Shown: positions 26,609-36,345, counted from the stretch's first letter. The stretch: DNA of 64,000 bases from UBA1444 sp964601085 (GCA_964601085.1 CAZRLN010000009.1:9960-73959), one strand, 5' to 3'. A program made the numbers and translations. Notes: generated from the sequence alone by a model not told the origin.

Positions 26609-27019
26609 ATGAAAGAAATTATCGCCGTTGTAAGGATGAACAAAACCAATGCGACGAAAAAAGCATTGATTGAATCCGGCGCCGCTGGCTTTACGGCTTT
26701 GAAGGTTCTCGGGAGGGGAAAAATTGTCGAAGACAAGAGCGTGATTGCAGCTCGCAAGGCTAACATGATGGAAATGGCGATTGGCGAAGACGCCAAGGAA
26801 GCGGAAATACTGATTGATAGTTTTTTGGATGGACAACGGTTGTTTCCACGGCGTATGTTCCACATTATAGCGAAAGACAAACAAGTGGAGTCCATTGTCC
26901 AGGCGATTATGAACGCCAATCGTACTGACAACAGGGTGGGAGATGGCAAGATTTTTGTTCTACCCATTGCCGATGTAATTCGCGTCCGGACGGCGGAACG
27001 CGGCGAGATGGCGTTGTAA
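26609..27019 (+). CDS. nifI2: Nitrogenase PII-like regulator NifI2
   Basis: 136 residues, ATG nine bases after the nifI1 stop with GGAGGG as ribosome site. PII fold start MKEIIAVVRMNKTNATKKAL and end VGDGKIFVLPIADVIRVRT. It is longer than NifI1 because of the T-loop region (residues about 40-75), as is normal for NifI2. It partners NifI1 in ammonium switch-off of nitrogenase. Confidence 0.94.
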   Translation: MKEIIAVVRMNKTNATKKALIESGAAGFTALKVLGRGKIVEDKSVIAARKANMMEMAIGEDAKEAEILIDSFLDGQRLFPRRMFHIIAKDKQVESIVQAIMNANRTDNRVGDGKIFVLPIADVIRVRTAERGEMAL

Positions 27020-27035
27020 GGGAGGAGAGAAAGCT

Positions 27036-28649
27036 ATGGCGATGACTGAAAAAGAGTTGGGCGAAATTTTGGATAAGCTTCCATCGAAAGTTCAGAAAAA
27101 CAGGCGGAAACATATCCTGATCAAAGATTCTTGCGAGTCGGATCAAGTGATTGAGGCTAATACCAGGACCATACCCGGAATCATCACCAACCGCGGTTGC
27201 GCCTATGCCGGCTGCAAGGGCGTCGTGCTCGGGCCGTTGAAGGACATGATCCATATCGTCCATGGCCCGATTGGTTGCAGTTATTATGCTTGGGGGACAC
27301 GTCGCAACAAAGCGAAAACAGAAGATCCCACCGAAAATTTTCTAAATTATTGTTTCTCCACCGACATGCAGGAAAGCGACATTGTGTTCGGCGGTGAAAA
27401 AAAATTAATGGCGACCATCGACGATGTCATGAAAATCTTTCATCCGCGGGCTATTACAATTTCGGCGACTTGTCCGGTCGGATTGATCGGCGACGATATC
27501 CAATCGGTGGCCCGCGCGGCGGAGGCCAAATACGGCATTCAAGTGATGGCTTTCAACTGCGAAGGGTATAAGGGGGTCAGCCAGTCGGCAGGTCACCATA
27601 TCGCCAATAATATTCTGATGGACAAGGTGATTGGCAATACCGATGTGGAGAAGGCCAACAGACCGTTTTCCATCAATATTCTCGGCGAATACAACATCGG
27701 TGGTGACAGTTGGGAAGTTGAGAGAGTCTTGGCCGATATCGGCTATCACGTGGTTTCGGTCATGACCGGTGACGGGTCGTATGAAGAACTGCGACTGGCC
27801 CATACGGCGGAGCTAAATTTGGTGCAGTGCCACAGGTCGATAAACTACATCGCCGAAATGTTGGAAACAAAATATGGAACCCCTTGGCTGAAAGTCAACT
27901 TTATCGGTGTCCAGTCTACGATTGAGTCGTTACGCAATATGGCGCTGTATTTTAATGACGAAACAATCAGTCACAAAACAGAAGAAGTTATAGCCAGGGA
28001 ATTGGCCCTAATCCAACCGAAAATCGATCAGTACCGAAAGTTGTGCGAGGGTAAGCGGGCCTTTTGTTTTGTGGGCGGTTCACGCGGTCATCATTATCAG
28101 GGGTTATTCGCCGAACTGGGAATTGAAACAGTATTGGCCGGGTATGAGTTCGCGCACCGGGATGATTATGAGGGCCGCCGGGTTTTGCCGACCATTAAAC
28201 CGGACGCCGACAGCAAAAATATCCCGGAACTGCACGTGGAACGGGATGGTGAGCGGTATCGGGTAAAATTGCCGCCGGAGGTTGCGGCGGAGTTGCGGGC
28301 AAAAATTCCGCTGAACGATTATCCCGGCCTAGCGGTGGATATGCAGGATGGGCATGTCATTGTCGACGATCTGAACCATTATGAGACGGAAGAATTCATT
28401 CGTCTGTTGAAACCGGACATTTTTGCTTCCGGAATCAAGGATAAGTATGTGGTGCAAAAGATGGGGATTCCTGCAAAGCAACTGCATTCCTACGACTACA
28501 GCGGACCGTACGCGGGCTTCGCCGGCGCGGTGAATTTCGCCCGGGATGTCACTATGGCGTTTACCTCGCCGACATGGAACTACATTGTTCCACCATGGCA
28601 GGGCCAGCCGTTGCTGGATGGACGTATGAATGAAGGAGGCGCCGTCTGA
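27036..28649 (+). CDS. nifD: Nitrogenase molybdenum-iron protein alpha chain NifD
   Basis: 537 residues behind GGGAGGAG. P-cluster cysteines are C55 (RGCAYAG), C81 (GPIGCSYY) and the Cys of SATCPVGLIGDD. The cofactor ligands C265 (LVQCHRS) and H484 (LHSYDYSGPYAG) are both present, as are the active-site Gln and His of GVSQSAGHHIAN. An extra segment of about 50 residues (roughly 385-450, including LPPEVAAELRAKIPLNDYPG) matches the insertion known from Clostridium pasteurianum NifD. It forms the alpha2beta2 dinitrogenase with NifK; the stop overlaps nifK by one base. Confidence 0.96.
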   Translation: MAMTEKELGEILDKLPSKVQKNRRKHILIKDSCESDQVIEANTRTIPGIITNRGCAYAGCKGVVLGPLKDMIHIVHGPIGCSYYAWGTRRNKAKTEDPTENFLNYCFSTDMQESDIVFGGEKKLMATIDDVMKIFHPRAITISATCPVGLIGDDIQSVARAAEAKYGIQVMAFNCEGYKGVSQSAGHHIANNILMDKVIGNTDVEKANRPFSINILGEYNIGGDSWEVERVLADIGYHVVSVMTGDGSYEELRLAHTAELNLVQCHRSINYIAEMLETKYGTPWLKVNFIGVQSTIESLRNMALYFNDETISHKTEEVIARELALIQPKIDQYRKLCEGKRAFCFVGGSRGHHYQGLFAELGIETVLAGYEFAHRDDYEGRRVLPTIKPDADSKNIPELHVERDGERYRVKLPPEVAAELRAKIPLNDYPGLAVDMQDGHVIVDDLNHYETEEFIRLLKPDIFASGIKDKYVVQKMGIPAKQLHSYDYSGPYAGFAGAVNFARDVTMAFTSPTWNYIVPPWQGQPLLDGRMNEGGAV

Positions 28650-30037
28650 TGTTGGATGCAACCCCCAAAAAAATTCTGGAACGGAAAAGCGGCGGCATGA
28701 TTAACCCCGCCAAGACCTGTCAACCGATTGGCGCGATGTACGCCGCGCTGGGAATTCACGGTTGCCTGCCCCATAGTCATGGTTCACAGGGGTGCTGCTC
28801 TTATCATCGAATGCACCTGACCCGGCATTTTCGGGACCCGATTATGGCTTCCACAAGTAGCTTCACCGAAGGTGCTTCGGTATTTGGCGGCGGCGCCAAT
28901 CTGAAGACTGCGATCAAAAACGTGTTTGAGATCTATAACCCGGATGTTATGGCCGTTCATACCACCTGTTTGTCCGAAACGATCGGCGATGATTTGCCGA
29001 CGATCATCCGGCAGGCGGAAGTGCCCGAAGGGAAAGTTGTGTTCCACGCGAACACGCCCAGTTATCAGGGATCCCACATTACCGGCTTTTCCAATATGAC
29101 CAAAGCGATGGTCACCTACTTTGCCGAAAGTATTTTGGCGGAGAAGGCGGATCGGGTTAACCTGATTCCCGGTTTTGTTAATCCGGGCGATATGCGTGAG
29201 ATTAAGCGCTTGGTCGCGATGATGGAAATTCCCTGGATCATGTTCCCGGACACTTCCGGTGTGCTGGATTCCCCCATGACCGGATCGTTTCAGATGTATC
29301 CGCGCGGCGGAGTGACGATCCCGGAATTGCGTCAGACCGGTGATTCTCAAGTGACTTTGGCCTTAGGGCGATTTGCTTCCGCGGATGCGGCGGAAACCTT
29401 GGGAAAAAAGTGCAAAGTTCCGGCTGTGATCCTGAAAACTCCGATTGGCATTAAGGCGACCGATGCCTTGATCATGGCATTGAGGGGCGCCTTTGCCGTA
29501 GAAGTTCCTCAGGAGTTGTCGGATGAACGAGGGCAACTGGTAGATATCATGACAGATACCCATTTCCATTTTCATGACAAGAAGGTGGCAATATTCGGTG
29601 ATCCGGACATTGTGACGGCGATGACGGAGTTTGCGCTGAGCCTTGGGATGAAGCCAGTTCATGTCCTTACCGGTACGCCCGGCGGTGCTTTGGGTTCCGG
29701 CATGGCCGGATTTGAAGAGGAAATTCGCGAGATGTTGAAGAGCGCCGGGATTCAGGCCAATGTCAAAGCGGCCGGCGATTTATTCCTGTTGCATCAATGG
29801 ATCAAGAACGAGCCGGTGGATTTACTGATTGGCAATACTTACGGCAAATTTATCGCCCGGGCGGAGGATATTCCGCTTGTTCGGCTCGGCTTTCCGATTT
29901 TGGATCGTAGCGTCCAGTCCTATTTGCCGGTGGTCGGCTACCATGGCGCTATGCGGCTGATCGAGATGATCAGCGGGGCTTTGCTTGACCGTCAGGATAG
30001 AGACGCCGCGGACGAGGATTTTGAATTAGTCATGTAG
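28649..30037 (+). CDS. nifK: Nitrogenase molybdenum-iron protein beta chain NifK
   Basis: 462 residues, starting on the last base of the nifD stop. P-cluster cysteines occur in NPAKTCQPIGA, GSQGCCSYHR and TTCLSETIGDD. It lacks the roughly 50-residue N-terminal extension of proteobacterial NifK, again as in the C. pasteurianum protein; the NifD insertion is thought to fill that space. C-terminal region PLVRLGFPILDR is shared with NifN. It binds the P-cluster at the alpha-beta interface. Confidence 0.96.
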   Translation: MLDATPKKILERKSGGMINPAKTCQPIGAMYAALGIHGCLPHSHGSQGCCSYHRMHLTRHFRDPIMASTSSFTEGASVFGGGANLKTAIKNVFEIYNPDVMAVHTTCLSETIGDDLPTIIRQAEVPEGKVVFHANTPSYQGSHITGFSNMTKAMVTYFAESILAEKADRVNLIPGFVNPGDMREIKRLVAMMEIPWIMFPDTSGVLDSPMTGSFQMYPRGGVTIPELRQTGDSQVTLALGRFASADAAETLGKKCKVPAVILKTPIGIKATDALIMALRGAFAVEVPQELSDERGQLVDIMTDTHFHFHDKKVAIFGDPDIVTAMTEFALSLGMKPVHVLTGTPGGALGSGMAGFEEEIREMLKSAGIQANVKAAGDLFLLHQWIKNEPVDLLIGNTYGKFIARAEDIPLVRLGFPILDRSVQSYLPVVGYHGAMRLIEMISGALLDRQDRDAADEDFELVM

Positions 30038-30049
30038 GGAGGTGAAAAT

Positions 30050-31408
30050 ATGGGTGCGCAACCGATTCTCGAACAACGCCAACAATCCATCATCCGAAAG
30101 AACCGCCAAAAACAGGCGATTCGCTGTGAAACCGACAGCGAGGCCGGTTGCGTCAGCCAGCGCGCCTGTGTGTACTGCGGGGCCCGGGTGGTTCTCAATC
30201 CGGTGACCGACGCCTTGCATTTGGTGCACGGGCCGATCGGCTGCGCCAGCTATACCTGGGATATACGAGGCAGCCTCAACAGCGGGAATGATCTTTACCG
30301 CAACAGTTTTTCCACCGATCTTCAAGAGCATGACATCATTTTCGGTGGCGAAAAAAAGCTGACGGCTGCGCTGAATGAACTGATTCCGCGCTTTCAGCCA
30401 CCATTGGTCTTTGTATATTCCACTTGTGTGGTCGGGGTGATTGGCGACGATCTGGAAGCTGTCTGCAAGGCGGCTTCCAACCGGTACGGGATACCGGTCC
30501 TGCCAGTTCAGTCCAGTGGCTTTATCGGCAGTAAGGCCGCCGGCTATCGCGCCGCCTGTGATGTGTTGTTCCGGTTGATCGATCCTCCGCAACCGGTCGA
30601 CCAGTCTACTAAAACACACTGCCTCAACTTTCTCGGCGACTTCAACTTGGCGGGAGAGGCCTGGATTATCCGGGGTTATCTGAAACAGATCGGCATAGAA
30701 GTCAAGACGGTATTTACCGGCGATTCCCGGTACGAAGACCTTCGCGGAGCCGCCAACGCCGGGCTGAATATTATTCAGTGCGCAGGGTCCATGCACTATT
30801 TGGCGGGAAAGTTGGAAGAAGCGTATGGGATTCCCTGTTTGTCGGTTTCTTTTTTGGGCTTGCAGGACACGGCCGAATCGTTACGCGCCATCGCCCGTCA
30901 TTTTGGCGATGCGGCGGTCATCCAGCGGGCGGAAGAACTGATAGCGACGGAAAATGCACGGGTGGCGCCCGAAATAGAAAAATATCGCAACCGGCTTCAG
31001 GGGAAAAAGGCGGCTGTATATGTCGGCGGTGGTTTCAAGGCGATTTCCCTCATCAAACAATTCCGGGAAATCGGTATGGATGTCGTCATGATCGGTACCC
31101 AGACCGGCCGGCAGGAAGAATATGAAAAAATCGACATTTTGGTGGATGATGGCGCGGTAATTCTGGATGATGCCAACCCGGCCGAACTCGAGCGATTCAT
31201 GCTGGAGCAGGGAGCGGATCTTCTGGTAGGCGGCGTCAAGGAACGACCGTTGGCTTATAAACTGGGCGTCGCCTTCGTTGACCATAATCATGATCGCAAA
31301 CACCCGTTGAGCGGTTATGCCGGTGCGGTAAATTTTGCCGAGGAAGTGTATTCCACGCTGGGATCGCCAGTCTGGGCAGCTGTTAAAAGGAGTGTGACTT
31401 ATGCTTGA
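30050..31408 (+). CDS. nifE: FeMo-cofactor scaffold protein NifE
   Basis: 452 residues behind GGGAGGTG. The segment SQRACVYCGARVVLNPVTDA and LVHGPIGCASYTWDIRGS is typical of NifE, as is YSTCVVGVIGDD. It is a NifD paralogue without the full catalytic ligand set. With NifN it forms the tetramer on which the NifB cluster is matured into FeMo-co. The nifN start lies eight bases inside its 3' end. Confidence 0.94.
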   Translation: MGAQPILEQRQQSIIRKNRQKQAIRCETDSEAGCVSQRACVYCGARVVLNPVTDALHLVHGPIGCASYTWDIRGSLNSGNDLYRNSFSTDLQEHDIIFGGEKKLTAALNELIPRFQPPLVFVYSTCVVGVIGDDLEAVCKAASNRYGIPVLPVQSSGFIGSKAAGYRAACDVLFRLIDPPQPVDQSTKTHCLNFLGDFNLAGEAWIIRGYLKQIGIEVKTVFTGDSRYEDLRGAANAGLNIIQCAGSMHYLAGKLEEAYGIPCLSVSFLGLQDTAESLRAIARHFGDAAVIQRAEELIATENARVAPEIEKYRNRLQGKKAAVYVGGGFKAISLIKQFREIGMDVVMIGTQTGRQEEYEKIDILVDDGAVILDDANPAELERFMLEQGADLLVGGVKERPLAYKLGVAFVDHNHDRKHPLSGYAGAVNFAEEVYSTLGSPVWAAVKRSVTYA

Positions 31409-32783
31409 GTATAGTCGCGATTTGACGCAGAATCCCTGCCACATGTGCATGCCAATGGGCGGAATACTGGCTCTGAAGGGAATCGCAGGCAGCATGGCGT
31501 TATTGCACGGATCTCAGGGTTGCAGCACTTATATGCGCCGGCACATTGCCGAGCATTTCAACGAGCCGGTAGATGTGGCTTCGTCGTCTCTCAACGAGAA
31601 GGGAACGGTGTATGGTGGTCAAGCCAACTTAAAACAGGCGTTGGATAATGTGCGCCGTGTATACCAACCGCAGGTCATTGGTGTGTTGACCACGTGTCTG
31701 GCGGAAACCATCGGGGAAGACATTCGCCGGATCACTTACGAATACCGACAAGAAACAAAGTGCGACTGCCGGATCGTCACGGCGGCTACACCCGGCTATG
31801 GCGGCACGCATGTCGAGGGCTACTGGGGGACGTTACAGGAATTATTGCGTCAGACGGCGGAACCGTCAACGCCTCATGCCGGTGTCAATCTCATCGTTCC
31901 GGCATGTTTGAGCCCGGCGGATTTGCGGGAAATCAAACGCTATCTGGAAATGTTCGGCTTGGAATATATTCTGCTGCCCGACATTAGCGAAACAATGGAT
32001 CGCCCTTTTGAATCCGAGTACCGGAAAATTGCCGGCGGAGGAACTGCCCTTTCTGATATTCGGCGTATGCCGGGGGCTGTTGTCACGATGGAACTCGGCG
32101 GAGCGGTTGATGAAAAACTGTCCCCGGGAAAATGGTTGCAAGATGAGTATAAGACGCCGCTATTACGGTTGCCGGTTCCGATTGGACTCAAGAATACGGA
32201 TTTGTTTGTGAACGTATTAAGTCAGGCGACGGGCCGGCCCCTGCCTGTAATGCTGAAGAGAGAACGCGGGTTGCTGATGGACGCCATGATCGATGCTCAC
32301 AAGTTCTCGTTTCATGTGCGCCCGGCGCTTTTTGGCGATCCCGAGATGGTTGGCGCCATGGTTGGCTTTTGCGCGGAAAACGGGATGTTTCCCCGAGTTG
32401 TGGCAAGCGGTGGCGGCGACAAGGAATGGTGCAAGACAGTTCAGCAACAGCTAGCGGAAGCGTTGGAACCGGCTTGGATTCAGGAAAAAACCGGCATGGC
32501 GGAAGTTTTGGAGCAAAGTGTGGCAGGTGAAGCGAATATGGCGGTAGGGCCGTCGGTGGGGCGATATTTGGAAGAGAAAGCGGACATTCCGCTGGTTAGG
32601 CTGGGGTTTCCGATTCAGGATCGCCTTGGTGCTCAACGGATTTTATCGGTAGGGTATAACGGTACCGCTTTATTGTTGGATAAAATGGTGAATCGTTATC
32701 TGGAACGAAAACACAAAAGCTATCGACAAGATCTGTATGATGCTCATTTTGACAGCAAGGAGGCGATTCGCCATGCCATGTAA
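31401..32783 (+). CDS. nifN: FeMo-cofactor scaffold protein NifN
   Basis: 460 residues; ATG behind AAAAGGAG, overlapping nifE by eight bases. It opens with NPCHMCMPMGGILALKGI and GSQGCSTYMRRHIAEHF, which are NifN hallmarks, followed by TTCLAETIGEDI. It is a NifK paralogue and the partner of NifE. Its stop is covered by an 11-base overlap with nifB, so nifE-nifN-nifB are tightly coupled. Confidence 0.93.
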   Translation: MLEYSRDLTQNPCHMCMPMGGILALKGIAGSMALLHGSQGCSTYMRRHIAEHFNEPVDVASSSLNEKGTVYGGQANLKQALDNVRRVYQPQVIGVLTTCLAETIGEDIRRITYEYRQETKCDCRIVTAATPGYGGTHVEGYWGTLQELLRQTAEPSTPHAGVNLIVPACLSPADLREIKRYLEMFGLEYILLPDISETMDRPFESEYRKIAGGGTALSDIRRMPGAVVTMELGGAVDEKLSPGKWLQDEYKTPLLRLPVPIGLKNTDLFVNVLSQATGRPLPVMLKRERGLLMDAMIDAHKFSFHVRPALFGDPEMVGAMVGFCAENGMFPRVVASGGGDKEWCKTVQQQLAEALEPAWIQEKTGMAEVLEQSVAGEANMAVGPSVGRYLEEKADIPLVRLGFPIQDRLGAQRILSVGYNGTALLLDKMVNRYLERKHKSYRQDLYDAHFDSKEAIRHAM

Positions 32784-34041
32784 TCGACAGGAATTGCTTG
32801 CATCACGGCATCCCTGCTATTCGGCGGAATCTCAGCACAAATACGCGCGAATGCATGTACCGGTGGCGCCGGCGTGCAACATTCAGTGCAACTATTGTAA
32901 TCGTTTGTATGATTGCGTTAATGAAAGTCGCCCCGGTGTAACCAGCGAAATTTTGGCGCCGGATCAGGTTTTGGCAAAAATTGCGGCAGTTCGTTCCAGT
33001 CTGGATAATCTGGCGGTGATCGGAATTGCCGGTCCCGGGGATGCACTGGCGAATTGGGAACAAACCCGACAGACGCTGATGGAAGTGCGCCGGCATCATC
33101 CCGATTTGATTCCGTGTCTGTCGACAAATGGCCTGATGTTGCCACATTACGCGCAGCAAATCGTCGATCTTGGAGTCCGGCATGCGACTGTCACGGTCAA
33201 TTCGGTAGATCCGGTTCTCAGTGAAAAAATATATGCACATATTGAGTGGGGAGGGAAGCGGCTGCATGGACGCAGTGCTATGCAAAGGCTACTGGACAAT
33301 CAGTTGACCGGGATTCGGCTGTTGGCCGGTCGCGGCGTACTAATCAAGGTGAATATTGTGATGATTCCCGGCGTCAATCAAGATCAGATTCCGGAAGTGG
33401 TCAAGGCGGTCAAGGCGGCGGGAGCTTCCCTGACCAACATAATGCCATTGATTCCGGCTGTTGGCAGTGCCTTTGCCCACTTGCCCCAAACCAGTCATCG
33501 TGAGGTAGCTGCCATGAGGGAACGTTGCGAGGCTTATTTGCCGCAGATGCGTCATTGTCAGCAGTGTCGGGCCGATGCCATCGGGCTGCTGACGCAGGAC
33601 CGATCGGCTGAGTTTCGCGACTTAACGGTCTGTTCCGGCGACAGGCGCCAAGATGGGGAAGTATCCCCAATAACTGACTGCTTGGGGATGAAATTCCGCG
33701 TAGCGGTGACGTCAAAAACAGAAACATTGGTTGATCAACATTTTGGCCATGCGGAGCACTTTCTAATCTATGTCACGGATGGGAAGAACAACACTTTGCT
33801 TGAAAGACGTTCCGTTGTTAAATACTGCAGCGGGAATGATTATTGTGAAAGCGCACCGGAGTTTAAACAAGAAACGGTTAATAGGCTGGCGGATTGCAAT
33901 GCGGTTGTGACGATGCGTATTGGCGCAGCTGCCCGGGAGCGACTGATGATGCGGGGAATTTTGGTGGTTGAGGCATGCAATGATATTTCCGCTGGCTTAA
34001 AATCGGCTGTTCAAGAACTGGTTTTAACAAGAGTCGGGTAA
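32773..34041 (+). CDS. nifB: FeMo-cofactor biosynthesis radical SAM protein NifB with C-terminal NifX-like domain
   Basis: 422 residues. The start was set at ATG 32773, after AAGGAGG at 32758-32764; a longer frame into nifN has no ribosome site. The radical SAM motif C35-x3-C39-x2-C42 (APACNIQCNYCNR) is intact. Extra cluster cysteines lie near the N-terminus (C15) and in RHCQQCRADAIG. From about residue 305 a NifX/NafY-like cofactor-binding domain follows (FRVAVTSKTETLVDQHFGHA). It inserts carbide to make NifB-co, the first cofactor-specific step, and is needed by every nitrogenase type. Confidence 0.95.
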   Translation: MPCNRQELLASRHPCYSAESQHKYARMHVPVAPACNIQCNYCNRLYDCVNESRPGVTSEILAPDQVLAKIAAVRSSLDNLAVIGIAGPGDALANWEQTRQTLMEVRRHHPDLIPCLSTNGLMLPHYAQQIVDLGVRHATVTVNSVDPVLSEKIYAHIEWGGKRLHGRSAMQRLLDNQLTGIRLLAGRGVLIKVNIVMIPGVNQDQIPEVVKAVKAAGASLTNIMPLIPAVGSAFAHLPQTSHREVAAMRERCEAYLPQMRHCQQCRADAIGLLTQDRSAEFRDLTVCSGDRRQDGEVSPITDCLGMKFRVAVTSKTETLVDQHFGHAEHFLIYVTDGKNNTLLERRSVVKYCSGNDYCESAPEFKQETVNRLADCNAVVTMRIGAAARERLMMRGILVVEACNDISAGLKSAVQELVLTRVG

Positions 34042-34067
34042 TTGTCAAGCAAGAGAGGAGAGATATC

Positions 34068-34379
34068 GTGAAAAAGCCGGAACGGCATATTTTTGTCTGT
34101 ACTAGTTCACGGGCAAATGGACAACAAAAAGGCTATTGTCATGCCAAGGATGGCGTTGCGGTTGTTGGGAGGTTTTTGGAGGAACTGGAGGAGCGAGGCC
34201 TATCCGGCGCGGTTATGGTTTCTAATACAGGTTGTTTTGGTTTGTGTGAACAAGGACCTGTCGTGGTCATATATCCAGATAATGTTTGGTACGGCAATGT
34301 GACGCCGGATGATGTTGAATCGATTCTGGACGAGCACATCGAAAATGGCGTTGTCGTGGCAAAGTTGCAGATCAGTTGA
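34068..34379 (+). CDS. Thioredoxin-like [2Fe-2S] ferredoxin
   Basis: 103 residues behind GAGAGGAGAG. The four ligand cysteines have the thioredoxin-like ferredoxin spacing: IFVCTSS, KGYCHA, then NTGCFGLCEQGP. Similar proteins accompany nif genes in Clostridium and Azotobacter, where they serve electron transfer or protection of nitrogenase. It sits 26 bases after nifB and before the AnfO-family gene, so it belongs to the operon. Confidence 0.9.
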   Translation: MKKPERHIFVCTSSRANGQQKGYCHAKDGVAVVGRFLEELEERGLSGAVMVSNTGCFGLCEQGPVVVIYPDNVWYGNVTPDDVESILDEHIENGVVVAKLQIS

Positions 34380-34399
34380 CTGAGGGAGGGCATATATCC

Positions 34400-35020
34400 A
34401 TGGGCAGAGAAATCGGCGCTTATGTTGATAGTGAGGGAAGAATTGCGCAATTGTCGCAATCCGGCTTCTTGCAAATTTACTGCCGGCAGCAGGGAAGGTG
34501 GCGCAAAGATCGTCGAATGACCATGGAATTGGACAAGGCAAGAAATCTTGTTGAACTCCGGCAACACATGAAAGATGCCGTAAGGTTTCTTGGGTCTTGC
34601 GGAGCCTTGATGGCGGCGGGATTTCCTGGGATTATCCCGCATGAATTGGAAAAGGCGGACGTCGAAATGTGGGAGGTTGCAGGTTTTCCCGAACAGCACC
34701 TGGATAAAATTCTAAGTGAGCGGGAACGGTTGGCGGTCGATGCTACGGATGAAACTGCAACATGTTTTCCAACGATTGAAAATCGTGGCGATGGAAAAAT
34801 ATTTCTGTCGATTTTTGCGGTTCAGCGTAGCGGTGGTCTGACCTCCAAACAGGTATTGTCGCCGGTGCTGAAAAAGGGAAACTTTCAGGAACTGGAGATA
34901 TTGTGCGCTCATGTTCCGCCTTGGCTGCAATCCGAGGTAATCTGCCGCGGCTGGACCCTAAAAGCGTATCAGCATCCGGATAAAACTATCAGTGTGGTGA
35001 TCCGGGTCTTGAAGGCATGA
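34400..35020 (+). CDS. AnfO-family nitrogenase accessory protein
   Basis: 206 residues from ATG 34400, nine bases after GAGGGAGGG; the same frame extends upstream with only a TTG. Start MGREIGAYVDSEGRIAQLSQ and the central GSCGALMAAGFPGIIPHELEKA resemble AnfO, described as an accessory protein of the iron-only nitrogenase. Here it ends an operon whose structural genes are of the molybdenum type with no anfG. Its biochemical role is not established. Family assignment is from remembered motifs, so confidence is moderate. Confidence 0.7.
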   Translation: MGREIGAYVDSEGRIAQLSQSGFLQIYCRQQGRWRKDRRMTMELDKARNLVELRQHMKDAVRFLGSCGALMAAGFPGIIPHELEKADVEMWEVAGFPEQHLDKILSERERLAVDATDETATCFPTIENRGDGKIFLSIFAVQRSGGLTSKQVLSPVLKKGNFQELEILCAHVPPWLQSEVICRGWTLKAYQHPDKTISVVIRVLKA

Positions 35021-35037
35021 ATCGTGACGAGCTGTGT

Positions 35038-35080
35038 AAAAAGGGGAGCGCTGAAATTTCAATTTTCAACGCTCCCCTTT
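35038..35080. terminator. Terminator of the nif operon (bidirectional)
   Basis: 12-bp stem AAAAGGGGAGCG/CGCTCCCCTTTT with inner TGAAA/TTTTCA pairing, T-rich downstream on plus and on minus. It serves nif on one side and the diguanylate cyclase gene on the other. Confidence 0.85.
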
Positions 35081-35127
35081 TTAACGATGTTGAGATGTCG
35101 GTTCGCTTTTAGGCGCATTATTTGCAA

Positions 35128-36249
35128 TTACGCCACTTCGACCCGGTCCCGACCATTGTTTTTCGCCCGATACAATGTTTCATCCGCTCGGGCGAGAACT
35201 GCGTCAAAACTTTCATCCTCGGCGCGAACCTGCGTGACGCCGATACTGATGGTGATGCGGCGGGAGGTCGAATCGGGCAGCATGAGCCCGTGGCAAGCCC
35301 GGCGAAGCCGGACTGCGATATCCGTAGCCCCGGATAACGTCGTTTCCGGTAGCAGCAAGGCGAACTCTTCACCGCCAAGACGGCCGAAAGTATCGGTATC
35401 GCGACGACAACGGTTGATGGTATCGGCCAGATCTTTGAGAATTTTATCGCCGATGGGGTGGCCAAACTGGTCATTCACATTTTTAAAATGATCGAGATCG
35501 ATCATTAACAAGGCGAAACAACGTTTATATCGACGAAACCGCTCGAATTCCGCTTCGGCCATCTGAAAAAAATGCCGTCGGTTGGACACGCCAGTCAGCT
35601 GGTCGACCAACGCGTTTTGAATCAAATCTTTACGAAGTTCATAGGCACGGACCTGCGCCTCATATTGTTGCCGCCGATAGGAATAATAATGGCTGGATGC
35701 CCAGAAACCCAACAGATTGGCCATGAAAAAAGAGAGCGCCACCATCGTCATCGTCGGACCGGATAGAGGGGAAGACGGTAACGCGTGTTCCAGGAGATTT
35801 GCGAGGGAAAAAACAATACAGGGAATCATTCGGAACGGCAAACGATTCGGGATTAGTAGATAGATACTGAGAAGCGCCAACAGGTCCAGGCCGATCGTGT
35901 GGATATGGACGGAGGGATGATAGTGGTTTGCCCAGAAAAGACTGGCCAAGATGATGGAGATGCCGAGCAGCAGCACACGGTCATAGGTGTCAGGCGATTT
36001 GATCCGTGACAAAGTCAGGCAGGTAAATACAATCATTGCCGACAGGAATAGCCGGGACCAAGCCAGTGCGGCGAAAATCGGCTGGTTTGCATACATTAGA
36101 TAATCAAGGAAGAGGAGCAGAAAATTGGGCAGCAACCAAACGCCGCCCACCAAAATGCTCTGGCGGATATCCTGCCGCAGATGTTGGCGACGATACCCGG
36201 ATTCCAACGCACCGAGAGGGTGTTCAAAATCCGATAAATTCCGGAACAT
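35128..36249 (-). CDS. Membrane-bound diguanylate cyclase (GGDEF)
   Basis: 373 residues, ATG behind AAGGAG. About six hydrophobic helices fill residues 25-200, followed by a short coiled coil. The GGDEF domain (about 215-373) has an active-site GGEEF and an upstream RxxD inhibitory site (RDTDTFGRLGGEEF), so it should be an active, product-inhibited c-di-GMP synthase. The stimulus sensed by the membrane part is unknown. It is monocistronic and convergent with the nif operon. Confidence 0.92.
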   Translation of the reverse strand: MFRNLSDFEHPLGALESGYRRQHLRQDIRQSILVGGVWLLPNFLLLFLDYLMYANQPIFAALAWSRLFLSAMIVFTCLTLSRIKSPDTYDRVLLLGISIILASLFWANHYHPSVHIHTIGLDLLALLSIYLLIPNRLPFRMIPCIVFSLANLLEHALPSSPLSGPTMTMVALSFFMANLLGFWASSHYYSYRRQQYEAQVRAYELRKDLIQNALVDQLTGVSNRRHFFQMAEAEFERFRRYKRCFALLMIDLDHFKNVNDQFGHPIGDKILKDLADTINRCRRDTDTFGRLGGEEFALLLPETTLSGATDIAVRLRRACHGLMLPDSTSRRITISIGVTQVRAEDESFDAVLARADETLYRAKNNGRDRVEVA

Positions 36250-36345
36250 TGGTTTCTCCTTGGTGAAAATATTTTAGAAAATCTTTGAATATTATAACAT
36301 ATCTTCAAAATAAAAAAGCAACTGAGAGATATCCGGTGATAAATA

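Noticed and set aside
27036..35020. Alternative (V or Fe-only) nitrogenase cluster
   Set aside because: No delta subunit (anfG/vnfG). NifD/NifK carry Mo-type ligands and the clostridial insertion. Only AnfO points the other way.
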